Assembly (NCBI GenBank): GCA_031270215.1
Contig: JAISYB010000005.1
Location: 1-19,568 of the forward strand
DNA from: Streptococcaceae bacterium
Lineage (GTDB): Bacteria; Bacillota; Bacilli; Lactobacillales; Streptococcaceae
Reading direction: 5' to 3'
Length of the DNA: 19,568 nucleotides
Shown here: positions 1-7,107 of the stretch, one piece after another
Position numbering within the stretch: the first letter of the stretch is position 1
Layout: each line of letters starts with the position of its first letter
Position numbers and translations under genes: made by a program
Notes under the pieces: generated by a model
What the model was told of the DNA's origin: nothing
Seen by the model: the letters and a program-made list of their open reading frames with translations, nothing else
The model's database searches: none

Positions 1-72
1 GACCGACCGACCGACCGACCGACCGACCGACCGACCGACCGACCGACCGACCGACCGACCGACTGACCGACT
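1..72. repeat. GACC tetranucleotide tract
   Basis: Fifteen perfect GACC units fill bases 1-60. They are followed by the degenerate units GACT, GACC and GACT, then GAAC. The tract touches the window edge, so its true length is unknown. It is 75% GC in otherwise AT-rich DNA. On the plus strand all three frames are open through the perfect part, coding Asp-Arg-Pro-Thr in rotation, and they close at stops at 64-66, 72-74 and 128-130. It sits about 100 bp upstream of a secreted-protein gene. Tracts of this kind can change copy number by replication slippage; whether this one varies is unknown. Confidence 0.95.
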
Positions 73-90
73 GAACGTTATAAATATGAT
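63..90 (+). promoter_or_regulatory. Candidate promoter of the secreted-protein/pseudo-peptidase unit
   Basis: A -10-like TATGAT lies at 85-90. A -35-like CTGACC lies at 63-68, with a 16-base spacer. The -35 box falls inside the degenerate end of the GACC tract, where a C-to-T change creates the TGAC core. This is an inference from hexamer matching only. Confidence 0.35.
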
Positions 91-118
91 TTTTTCCTCC
101 GAACACTCAGTCTTTGAT

Positions 119-147
119 AACGATAGCTGATAGTCGCAGCTGACGTT
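119..147 (+). other. Leader hairpin upstream of the secreted-protein gene
   Basis: An 11-base arm (119-129) pairs with 137-147 around a 7-base loop, with one A-A mismatch and one T-G wobble. No T-run follows, so it is not a terminator. It would lie in the 5' untranslated leader, about 20 bases before the AAGGAGG ribosome binding site, and may protect or regulate the mRNA. Confidence 0.4.
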
Positions 148-175
148 AAAAGATTAATAAAGGAGGGGAAATAAA

Positions 176-1405
176 ATGAAAAGATTATCAAAAAAACTTG
201 AATTTATCTCTTTAGCCGTACTGACACTTGGCGCTATCAGTCCGAGTTATACGGTATTGGCAGATGATAAACCGGTTTCGTATGACATTGCAGGGGCTGA
301 GGGAGGGGCTTCTGTCTATGTTCAAGCAGATCCGCAAGAGATTTGGGCTTTGGACTTTCAAGTCGAAGTGCCAGAGGATATCGTCCTAGTGCGTAAACCT
401 GGACAAAAACAGTTTAAAGCCCAAGAAAAATTAAATATTCGCTTTACTGATTACGAAGCAGCAACAAATATTCAATCTTATTTTCAAAAGGGCAAAATGT
501 CACAGCAAGATGTCATCTATGGTTTTCACATTGGCTGTGCGCTTGAGATTCCAGCGGCAACCAAAAATCTGGTTTTGGACGAGAGCTTAAAATGGAAAGA
601 TGAATCTGGCGCTTATCTCAGTGGTTTAAGTGGCAAATATGGTTATTCTGATGGGCATCCACTATATCAAAAGAACTGGGCGGATACTAATGAGCCAGAT
701 TCTCGTGCCAGAGGTTTGCTTAATGCCTTAAATAAGATTGGCATAAACGTAGGGATTGATGATGATGTGAGTTATCTGGATATTGTTGAAGGCAAGTTTG
801 TTGATAACGTCACTGCAGGTCAATCTACTTATAAAAATCTAATTATTCGAGGCCAGACAGTAAGCAGTGCATTTAACTTTGGAGAGTTTGAACCACCTTA
901 TAATATACCTAAAGATGACCCGCTAAACAATATAACTGCGATTGGCTTTCAACAACTTGTTGACGGTGGTCTCAGATTTGGTGAAGATGAAAGCTACCCG
1001 AGTGACTTAATAGGATACGATGAGAAAATATACATAGGTGGATTGTGGCATTTTAATCCCAAGACAGCTTATGCTCATGACTGGTTGTCAAAATTCAATG
1101 CTTTTAAAGAAGTCATAGACCCTGAAAACAAGGGTGAATTTGTCCTAGAAAAGCCAGTTAACTTATGGTTTGATACGAGTTACTTTGACTTTGCTGATGT
1201 AGACAACCTAGGTAAAGAAAATACTTATTTCCAAGATTATCTAAATGTTTTTACTACCAATGATAATGCTAAGTATAATACTTCGCCACTTACAAATTTT
1301 GATCCATCATCAAAAGAAATTAGTTCTGCGACACCACTCTTTGTTGCTAACTTCCAAGTCATGGAAATGGCTCGTGATTTTAATAGCATAAACGTAGGAA
1401 AGTAA
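176..1405 (+). CDS. Secreted protein of unknown function
   Basis: A 409-aa protein that I do not recognise. It starts with a clear Sec signal peptide: a basic N-terminus (MKRLSKK), a hydrophobic core around residues 10-26, and a probable type I cleavage site after VLA at about residue 29. The mature part is acidic, rich in Asp, Asn, Tyr and Phe, and has no cysteine pair, no LPxTG sorting signal, no C-terminal membrane segment and no visible wall-binding repeats, so it is probably released or held by a partner. A short sequence, (G/S)INVG, recurs near residue 191 and at the extreme C-terminus. The start is well supported by an AAGGAGG ribosome binding site. The next gene, a catalytically dead signal-peptidase homologue, begins 21 bp downstream and its ribosome binding site overlaps this stop codon, so the two are probably co-transcribed and may work together. 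In streptococcal pilus loci such pseudo-peptidases accompany pilins, but nothing pilin-like is visible here. Confidence 0.85.
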   Translation: MKRLSKKLEFISLAVLTLGAISPSYTVLADDKPVSYDIAGAEGGASVYVQADPQEIWALDFQVEVPEDIVLVRKPGQKQFKAQEKLNIRFTDYEAATNIQSYFQKGKMSQQDVIYGFHIGCALEIPAATKNLVLDESLKWKDESGAYLSGLSGKYGYSDGHPLYQKNWADTNEPDSRARGLLNALNKIGINVGIDDDVSYLDIVEGKFVDNVTAGQSTYKNLIIRGQTVSSAFNFGEFEPPYNIPKDDPLNNITAIGFQQLVDGGLRFGEDESYPSDLIGYDEKIYIGGLWHFNPKTAYAHDWLSKFNAFKEVIDPENKGEFVLEKPVNLWFDTSYFDFADVDNLGKENTYFQDYLNVFTTNDNAKYNTSPLTNFDPSSKEISSATPLFVANFQVMEMARDFNSINVGK

Positions 1406-1426
1406 AGGAGTTGAAAAATTTATTTT

Positions 1427-1993
1427 ATGTTTAATTTAAAGAAAAAGCCAAGGACTGAAAGTGAGCAAGGCACTGAAGAAAAAAAACACCGTAAGAGCTG
1501 GTTTTTTCTCGGTGTGATTGTTGCGATTGCACTTTTACGTTTGCTTGTCTTTCGCCCGATTTGGGTTAGCAATGTCGGCATGTCTGAAACGATTAACGCA
1601 CATGATTACTTAATCGTCAACCGACTGGAAAAAGTCGAGCGCTTTGACGTGATTGCCTTTAAAGTAGCGGACACAAGCACAAAGAAGTCGGAATATATCG
1701 GCAGAGTAATTGGTAAAGCAGGAGATAGTTTGCAGTATAAGGATAATCAACTGCTGATTAACGGAAAAAAATATAGCGAAAGCTATCTTGCCAAAAACCA
1801 AGTAACCGAAGATTTTAAGCTTGGCGAAACCATGCTTGATAAGAAAATTCCAAAAAACTGTTACTTTGTTTTAGGCGATAATCGAAATAGAGCCGACGAC
1901 AGCCGCTACTTTGGCTATGTAAAAAAATCACAGGTTGAAGGTGTGATTAAACTCAGACTCTATCCTTTTAATCGGATTAGCTATTTTAAGTAA
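1427..1993 (+). CDS. SipA-like signal peptidase I homologue without catalytic Ser and Lys
   Basis: A 188-aa protein of the S26 signal peptidase I fold. It has a charged cytoplasmic tail (residues 1-23), one membrane segment (about 25-43) and an extracellular domain. The conserved structural box GDNR..ADDSRYFG is intact near residues 150-163. The catalytic boxes are not: the motif normally reading SMxPT is GMSET, placing Gly51 at the nucleophile, and the motif normally reading KRVIG is GRVIG, placing Gly92 at the general-base lysine. Both codons are clear glycine codons (GGC). Streptococcus pyogenes pilus protein SipA is a known homologue that likewise lost both residues and is needed for pilus assembly without peptidase activity. 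By analogy this protein may be a membrane chaperone for the secreted protein upstream. The AAAGGAG ribosome binding site lies an unusual 16 bases before this ATG; an in-frame ATT at 1418 would be better spaced but non-canonical. A terminator follows at once. Confidence 0.9.
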   Translation: MFNLKKKPRTESEQGTEEKKHRKSWFFLGVIVAIALLRLLVFRPIWVSNVGMSETINAHDYLIVNRLEKVERFDVIAFKVADTSTKKSEYIGRVIGKAGDSLQYKDNQLLINGKKYSESYLAKNQVTEDFKLGETMLDKKIPKNCYFVLGDNRNRADDSRYFGYVKKSQVEGVIKLRLYPFNRISYFK

Positions 1994-2013
1994 TCGACGA
2001 ATTGAAAACAATT

Positions 2014-2051
2014 AAACACTGCTATCCAAACTAAGGACGGCAGTGTTTTTT
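2014..2051 (+). terminator. Rho-independent terminator after the pseudo-peptidase gene
   Basis: Arms AAACACTGC (2014-2022) and GCAGTGTTT (2040-2048) form a perfect 9-bp stem, and a T-run continues to 2051. It lies 21 bp past the stop codon and closes the two-gene unit. Confidence 0.9.
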
Positions 2052-2173
2052 GACGTGAAAGGTAGTAGAGGATTTCTTTGTGGGATTTTCCGAAATCTAT
2101 CGAAGAATTTCAAAAAGCCATCGTGAAATTCCAATCCCTCAGCATGAAGTTCCCCCTTGCCTGATAAATTCTC

Positions 2174-2212
2174 AAAAAACCGCAAAGCAGTCAATTAGAC
2201 AACTTGCGGTTT
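2174..2212 (-). terminator. Rho-independent terminator overlapping the end of murE
   Basis: On the minus strand AAACCGCAA pairs with TTGCGGTTT and a run of T follows (the A-run at 2174-2179 on the plus strand). The 5' arm is made by the last codons of murE, so the hairpin includes the stop codon. The convergent transcript from the left ends at 2051, leaving about 120 bp of unassigned DNA between the two terminators. Confidence 0.85.
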
Positions 2213-3660
2213 GCCTGCTCGGCAATCAGGTAATCACCGGCATAAGCTTCTTGCTTACCGTTAACGATTTGATACAGGTCTGCGCCTTTACCGGCAATGA
2301 TGACTGCATCAGTTGCGCTTTTGGTTAAACGGAGCGCTTTTTTGATGGCTTGCTCTCGGTTAGCGACTATCTCAATCGGCAAATCAGTTGTGATAGCAGC
2401 CTTGATTTCTTCAGCAATGGCAATCGGATTTTCAAAATTAGGATCATCTGCGGTTAAGATAACCTCATCTGCCAAGCGGCTTAAGACCTCACCAAAGTCA
2501 GCACGGCGGGACTCGCCCTTATTGCCCGGTGCACCGATTACAATAACTATCTTGCCGAGATGTGTCGTCTTGACGACCTGAATCAACTTTTCAAGACTGA
2601 GCTTGTTGTGCGCATAGTCAACATAGACCTTTGCCCCATTAGCTTGGGAGAGCATTTCCATCCGACCAGGCACAGTCGTTTCAGCAATCCCTGCCTTAAT
2701 CTCATCATTTGTTGCACCAAGCAGGCGTGTTGCAAGCGCAGCAGCAAGTGCATTTTCCTGATTGAATCTCCCAAGTAGCTTGATTGGGTAGGTTTCAGCT
2801 AAAGCACCTGTCACGCTAAAGCTAAAGTCGGTAGAGTTTCGGATAAAGTTAATCTCATCATTATAGAAAATGGCGTTAGCGGGCAGTTCTTCCTTGATTA
2901 GTGAAAAATAATCCATCTGCGCATTAACAATCATCTGGCGGCTATTTTTGATGAGCTGTCTTTTACAATAAAAATAATCCTCAAATGTCGGGTGTTCAAT
3001 CGGTCCGATATGGTCAGGCGAGATATTTAAAAAGACACCAATATCAAAGGCAATTCCGTAGACACGTTTAGTTTTATATGCCTGAGAGGAAACCTCCATA
3101 ATGAGATGTGTGGCACCTAGATTAACTGCGGCGCTCATCATAGAAAGTAAATCAAGTGACTCTGGTGTCGTGAGCTTAGATTTAAAGAAATTTTTACCAT
3201 CAAGCGTTGTATTCATGGTTGAAAGCAGTGCCACACGGTGAGCTGGATTTTGCTTTAGAATATGGTAGGCAAAGTAGGCGCTAGTCGTCTTACCCTTTGT
3301 TCCGGTCAATGCCAAAAGCTTTAGCTTGCGGTTTGGATAGTCGTAGAAAGCTTGAGCGACTAAACTCATTGCCTGCTTGACATCTGTCGTGATAATCGCA
3401 GGAATGGTGACCTCGTAGTCAACCTCGCTGATGTAAAATTTCAAGCCCTGCGTGATGGCTTCCTCCAAAAACGCTCGTTTAAAGTTTGCCCCTTTAGCAA
3501 AAAAGAGTGTTTCTTCTTTGGTATCCTTGGAATTATAGCTGAAATGAGTAAAGGTAAATTCTTCATGGGCGCAATAGAACCAGCCGTCTTTTGTGATGAT
3601 TTCTCGAAAATTTTGGTCTTTTTTTAAAATTTCTACGACCTCAGTTAAATTAATTGTCAT
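2191..3660 (-). CDS. murE: UDP-N-acetylmuramyl-tripeptide synthetase, probable L-lysine-adding MurE
   Basis: Cytoplasmic Mur ligase that adds the third stem-peptide residue to UDP-MurNAc-L-Ala-D-Glu using ATP. The 489-aa protein has the three-domain Mur layout: an N-terminal UDP-binding domain to about residue 105, a central ATPase with the P-loop GTKGKTT at 120-126, the YCKRQL segment containing the lysine that is carbamylated in this family, and a C-terminal domain. The amino-acid selectivity site reads DDPNFENP rather than the DNPR typical of diaminopimelate enzymes, so L-lysine is the likely substrate; that assignment is inference. I start it at the ATG at 3660 because GAGGTGA lies five bases upstream. 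A GTG three codons earlier is part of that ribosome binding site and is unlikely to be used. The gene is divergent from ytgP, an arrangement I recall from streptococci, linking precursor synthesis to lipid II export. Confidence 0.95.
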   Translation of the reverse strand: MTINLTEVVEILKKDQNFREIITKDGWFYCAHEEFTFTHFSYNSKDTKEETLFFAKGANFKRAFLEEAITQGLKFYISEVDYEVTIPAIITTDVKQAMSLVAQAFYDYPNRKLKLLALTGTKGKTTSAYFAYHILKQNPAHRVALLSTMNTTLDGKNFFKSKLTTPESLDLLSMMSAAVNLGATHLIMEVSSQAYKTKRVYGIAFDIGVFLNISPDHIGPIEHPTFEDYFYCKRQLIKNSRQMIVNAQMDYFSLIKEELPANAIFYNDEINFIRNSTDFSFSVTGALAETYPIKLLGRFNQENALAAALATRLLGATNDEIKAGIAETTVPGRMEMLSQANGAKVYVDYAHNKLSLEKLIQVVKTTHLGKIVIVIGAPGNKGESRRADFGEVLSRLADEVILTADDPNFENPIAIAEEIKAAITTDLPIEIVANREQAIKKALRLTKSATDAVIIAGKGADLYQIVNGKQEAYAGDYLIAEQANRKLSN

Positions 3661-3679
3661 CTCTCTCACCTCAAGTTTT

Positions 3680-3688
3680 AGTATAACA
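3680..3688 (-). promoter_or_regulatory. Extended -10 promoter of murE
   Basis: On the minus strand TGT directly precedes TATACT (3685-3680), giving an extended -10 about 20 bases before the murE start codon. No good -35 box is present at normal spacing, as extended -10 promoters allow. Confidence 0.5.
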
Positions 3689-4119
3689 GAAGTCGTCCAT
3701 CGGAGGGTGTTATTATTAAGTTAAATATTCATAGCACCAACTAAAAAATTAGCAGTAGAGAAGAATGGATTACAAAGATTGATGGCAAATATTCACCAAT
3801 GTTCGAAAATTTGTCTATTTTCCTAGTCGGCACTGCTTGTCTCCCGTGAATCACGAACATTAAATAGCAGGCAAAGACTTTTGGGTCAGCCTCTTTTTTG
3901 ACGTTTTAAAGCCAAGTTGGTAAAATAACCGCTAAGTCTAAAAATCGCTTAGAACTCAAAAAATAGACTAGATTTTTAGGTCGTAGAATCTTTTAGTATC
4001 TTTCAGGGAGTTGGAATCCCTTGGGAGAGTATGGTTAAGCTATGTTCTAAATTACAAAAGACCACAGCAGAATTCAAATAACAAAACTTTTGACTTAAGG
4101 TGCGCTCTTAGTCTATTCA
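3689..4119. other. Intergenic region between murE and ytgP, no gene seen
   Basis: This is the gene-free part of the 530-bp gap between the divergent murE and ytgP. No open frame of useful length and no tRNA-like fold is visible. It contains one copy of the short intergenic motif TCCTAGTCGGCAC (3821-3833). It also has an inverted repeat, CTAAAAATC (3938-3946) with GATTTTTAG (3971-3979), around a loop that holds further partial pairings. A weak 16-codon frame starts at 4031 after GGGAG and is not called. The structured AT-rich part could be a leader RNA, but I cannot assign it to a known riboswitch family. Confidence 0.5.
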
Positions 4120-4128
4120 TGGTATAAT
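4120..4128 (+). promoter_or_regulatory. Extended -10 promoter of ytgP-rsuA
   Basis: TGG followed by a perfect TATAAT (4123-4128) forms an extended -10. A TTGACT at 4090-4095 is too far upstream (27-base spacer) to be its -35 box. The transcript would carry an 8-bp imperfect hairpin at 4140-4161, with one A-C mismatch and a 6-base loop, before the AGGAG ribosome binding site. Confidence 0.6.
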
Positions 4129-4192
4129 TTGAGAGATTTAATCCATCGTGTTAGACGGATTGATAAGGACAGTTGGAATAGGAGCGACGTGA

Positions 4193-5848
4193 ATGGATAC
4201 GCAAGTAACGCAGCAACAAATCAATGAAAGTCGTCAGCAGGAGCTGATGGTTAGGGGTTCTCTTTGGTTTTCAGCAGGTAATTTGATTTCACGCCTACTT
4301 GGCGCAATTTATATTATTCCTTGGTATGCGTGGATGGGTACGCATGGTAATGAGGCAAATGGTTTATTTGCAATGGGTTATAATATTTATGCTTTATTTT
4401 TATTGATTTCAACGGCTGGGATACCAACAGCGATTGCTAAGCAGACAGCGAAATATAATGCACGCGGCGAATATGCGTTATCAAAGCGTCTGTTCATTCA
4501 AACGCTCAAAGCAATGGGTGTTTTAGGATTTATTACAGCGGTTGTTTTATATCTACTTTCGCCAGTGATTGCACAGCTTTCAGGTGGCGGAAAAGCTTTA
4601 GTACCTGTAATGCAAAGCTTATCAATTGCCGTCTTTATTTTCCCGAGTATGAGTGTGATACGTGGCTTTTTCCAAGGGAATAATGACATGAAGCCCTCTG
4701 CAATCTCGCAGGTTGTTGAGCAGATTGCTCGTGTGATTTGGATGCTTTTAACGGCGTTTATTGTGATGAAGGTATTGCATGGCGACTATCAAACGGCAGT
4801 TGTTCAATCAACCTTTGCCGCCTTTATCGGAATGATTGCCAGCTACGCTGTTTTGATTTGGTTTCTCAGGAAGGAAAATCAACGCTATGACGTCTTGATT
4901 GCTGAGCATGGTGAGATTACCCGACACATTCACTCTAAGGAATTATATATTGATGTTGTCAAGCAGGCGGTTCCCTTTATCGTTGTGGGCAGTGGGATAC
5001 AGGTCTTTAAGCTGATTGACCAAGTGACCTTTGTTAATGTGATGAAGCTTACGACTGACTATTCAAGTAATCAGCTAATTACTCTGTTTAGCTATTTTTC
5101 AGCTAATCCGGACAAGCTAACCATGCTGATTATTGCTTTTGCGATTTCGATTGGCGGGACAGGGATTCCGCTGGTTACTGAAAATTATGAAAAGAAAAAT
5201 GTCAGAGAGCTTGCCAAGCTAATTAATAATAATATCCAGCTCTTTTTACTGATTATGTTGCCATCTGTTTTAGGAATGATGGTGCTTGCTAAGCCGCTTT
5301 ATACATTGTTTTATAGTGTCCCCTCGCAGCTGGAGGTTCATTTATTCATCTGGAGTGTTGCGCAGAGCTTATTCTTAGGCTTTTACATGGTGATTGCCAC
5401 GATTTTGCAGGGTATTTATCAAAACCGTCAAGCAATTCGTTACTTCGGGATTGCTGTTGTCATTAAGCTGATTATTCAGGTTCCGTTGATTGTTTTATTT
5501 GAAGCATATGGGCCGATTATCGCAACCTTTATCGGATTTGGTGTAGGGAATTTCCTATTTTTCAGAAAAGTACAGCAAATCACTCGTTTTAATCGTCAAA
5601 AGCTATTCAAGCGCTCGATTTTTATTTCAATTTTAGCATTGATTATGACGATTGTTGCTTGGCTAGTTAAATTAGTCTTTGGCTTGGTTTTATCAGATGA
5701 GCGCAAGATTCAATCGCTAATCCTAGTCTTTTTAGTTATTGCTGTGGCGATTGTAGTCTATGGCTTCTTAGTTTTAGCCTCGGGAATTGGTGAGAAGCTT
5801 TTAGGCAAGCAAGTCGTTAAGCTAAAGCAAAAGATAGGTTTAAAATGA
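4193..5848 (+). CDS. ytgP: YtgP/SpoVB-family lipid II flippase
   Basis: A 551-aa polytopic membrane protein of the MOP flippase superfamily. About fourteen hydrophobic segments run from residue 25 to the C-terminus, with short charged loops. The family signature after the fourth or fifth segment is clear in RGFFQGNNDMKPSAISQVVE. Streptococcus pyogenes YtgP is known to replace E. coli MurJ, so the expected role is moving lipid-linked peptidoglycan precursor across the membrane. Its position beside murE, and in the same window as a PBP2b-like transpeptidase, supports wall synthesis rather than capsule or teichoic acid export. The start ATG has AGGAG eight bases upstream. The stop codon overlaps the start of rsuA by four bases (ATGA), so the two are translationally coupled. 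Confidence 0.92.
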   Translation: MDTQVTQQQINESRQQELMVRGSLWFSAGNLISRLLGAIYIIPWYAWMGTHGNEANGLFAMGYNIYALFLLISTAGIPTAIAKQTAKYNARGEYALSKRLFIQTLKAMGVLGFITAVVLYLLSPVIAQLSGGGKALVPVMQSLSIAVFIFPSMSVIRGFFQGNNDMKPSAISQVVEQIARVIWMLLTAFIVMKVLHGDYQTAVVQSTFAAFIGMIASYAVLIWFLRKENQRYDVLIAEHGEITRHIHSKELYIDVVKQAVPFIVVGSGIQVFKLIDQVTFVNVMKLTTDYSSNQLITLFSYFSANPDKLTMLIIAFAISIGGTGIPLVTENYEKKNVRELAKLINNNIQLFLLIMLPSVLGMMVLAKPLYTLFYSVPSQLEVHLFIWSVAQSLFLGFYMVIATILQGIYQNRQAIRYFGIAVVIKLIIQVPLIVLFEAYGPIIATFIGFGVGNFLFFRKVQQITRFNRQKLFKRSIFISILALIMTIVAWLVKLVFGLVLSDERKIQSLILVFLVIAVAIVVYGFLVLASGIGEKLLGKQVVKLKQKIGLK

Positions 5849-6567
5849 AACGATTAGACAAATTACTAGCTGAGCTAAATTTCGGCAGCCGAAAAGAAGT
5901 CAAAGAGATGATTAAAAAACGTCGGGTTTCTGTCAATGGGAAGCTTGTTGTCGCCGCTGATTTTAAAGTATCGTCGGCAGATACTTTGATGATTGACGGA
6001 AAAATTACGGCGCACGCAGCCTTTGTCTATTACCTGCTAAATAAACCAAAAGGCGTTATCTCCTCAACAAAAGACAGCCAGCAGACAGTGATTGATTTAA
6101 TCAAGCGTGAGGATTTCAGAAAAGATTTATTCCCTGTCGGTCGATTAGATAAGAATACAACCGGCTTACTATTGCTGACTAATGATGGTAAGCTGGCTCA
6201 TCAGCTGCTTTCACCGAAAAAGCATGTTGAAAAGGAATATTTTGCGCAAATTAAAGGACGAGTTACGCAAAAAGAGGTGACGCAATTTGCCGCAGGAATT
6301 AAGATTTCATCAGATTTTACAGCAATGCCAAGTGAGCTGGTCATCTTAAAATCAGCTGAAATATCTGAAATTACTCTGGTCATTCATGAAGGCAAGTTTC
6401 ATCAGGTCAAGAGAATGTTTCAGGCAGTTGGTATGGAGGTTGTAGCACTTGAGCGCATAAGAATGAAAAACTTGACACTTACTCAGCTAAAAAGAGGGAA
6501 CTACCGTCCCTTGACGGCAGCAGAGCTAGAAGATTTAAAAAGCGATAGTCGTGACTTACTTTTGTAG
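5845..6567 (+). CDS. rsuA: 16S rRNA pseudouridine(516) synthase RsuA
   Basis: A 240-aa enzyme of the RsuA/RluB/E/F family, which isomerises one uridine of 16S rRNA (position 516 in E. coli numbering). An S4-like RNA-binding domain covers residues 1-58 (MKRLDKLLAELNFGSRKEVK). The catalytic domain has the family motif GRLDKNTTGLLLLTND at 99-114, with the nucleophile Asp102, and the later motif HEGKFHQVKRMF. Length and layout are normal. It starts inside the last codons of ytgP, so it is expressed from the ytgP promoter. RluB, E and F share the fold; the RsuA assignment rests on the short length and is likely but not certain. Confidence 0.9.
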   Translation: MKRLDKLLAELNFGSRKEVKEMIKKRRVSVNGKLVVAADFKVSSADTLMIDGKITAHAAFVYYLLNKPKGVISSTKDSQQTVIDLIKREDFRKDLFPVGRLDKNTTGLLLLTNDGKLAHQLLSPKKHVEKEYFAQIKGRVTQKEVTQFAAGIKISSDFTAMPSELVILKSAEISEITLVIHEGKFHQVKRMFQAVGMEVVALERIRMKNLTLTQLKRGNYRPLTAAELEDLKSDSRDLLL

Positions 6568-6618
6568 AAGTCATGGTAGTAATGAAGCTTTAACAATGTG
6601 TTTTTATTCATTTTTGTG

Positions 6619-6624
6619 TATAAT
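6619..6624 (+). promoter_or_regulatory. Candidate -10 box of argR
   Basis: A perfect TATAAT lies 34 bases before the argR start. No convincing -35 box stands at 16-18 bases upstream. The surrounding AT-rich sequence contains an ATTCA at 6606-6610, like half of an ARG box, so autoregulation by ArgR is possible but not shown. Confidence 0.5.
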
Positions 6625-6657
6625 ATAAGACATCAAACAGCCGGAGAGGTGGAAGTA

Positions 6658-7107
6658 ATGAATAAACAAGAACGTCATCAGCTGATTAAACAGTTGATTG
6701 GAAGTCAGAAAATACAGACGCAAGAGGATTTATTAAAAGAGATTGAAGATTTAGGTGTGACAACGACACAAGCAACTATCTCAAGAGATATTAGAGAGCT
6801 TGGGATTGTTAAGGCACGTGAAAATCAAGAAACTTATTATAGCCTGCTTGAAACAACAGAGATGAAACAAAGCTTTGACTTAGCACTGGCTTATCAAGCG
6901 TTCGTAAAAAGTGTCGCACAGGCTGAGTTTGTCTTGGTTATTAAAACAGCAATCGGGGACGCTAATGCACTGGCTTCACGCCTTGACGAAACGAAAGAAA
7001 TTGATGGTTTAATCGGTACGATTGCCGGTGCGGATACGATTGTTTTGATTATGCAGAGTGTGGCAAGCGCCGAAGCGTTAAAGCAAACGATTGAAGATGA
7101 GCTCTAA
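6658..7107 (+). CDS. argR: Arginine repressor family regulator
   Basis: A 149-aa ArgR/AhrC-type transcription regulator that normally forms hexamers and controls arginine synthesis or breakdown. The N-terminal winged-helix domain includes TTTQATISRDIRELGIVKA (residues about 35-53), whose helix contacts ARG boxes. The C-terminal oligomerisation and arginine-binding domain carries GDANALASRLD and GTIAGADT. In E. coli ArgR and Bacillus AhrC the last motif ends GDDT; here the first aspartate is Ala125, which could weaken arginine binding. I chose the ATG at 6658 because a purine-rich GGAGAGGTGG site precedes it and the length then matches the family; a longer in-frame ATG at 6598 would put the promoter inside the gene. 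No arginine pathway gene is in view. Lactobacillales often carry several ArgR paralogues. Confidence 0.92.
   Translation: MNKQERHQLIKQLIGSQKIQTQEDLLKEIEDLGVTTTQATISRDIRELGIVKARENQETYYSLLETTEMKQSFDLALAYQAFVKSVAQAEFVLVIKTAIGDANALASRLDETKEIDGLIGTIAGADTIVLIMQSVASAEALKQTIEDEL

Noticed and set aside
1..72. Possible CRISPR array
   Set aside because: The tract is an uninterrupted 4-base repeat with no spacers and no cas genes nearby.
741..1398. 13-base direct repeat GCATAAACGTAGG at 741-753 and 1386-1398 as evidence of a recombined or truncated gene
   Set aside because: The frame is intact and both copies code the same short peptide in frame; it could be a small protein repeat or chance, so no rearrangement can be claimed.
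4031..4081. 16-codon frame (MVKLCSKLQK...) after GGGAG in the murE-ytgP gap
   Set aside because: It is too short, the ribosome binding site is too close and nothing about the context suggests a leader peptide.
4090..4095. TTGACT as -35 box for ytgP
   Set aside because: The spacer to TATAAT would be 27 bases, too long for a sigma-A promoter.
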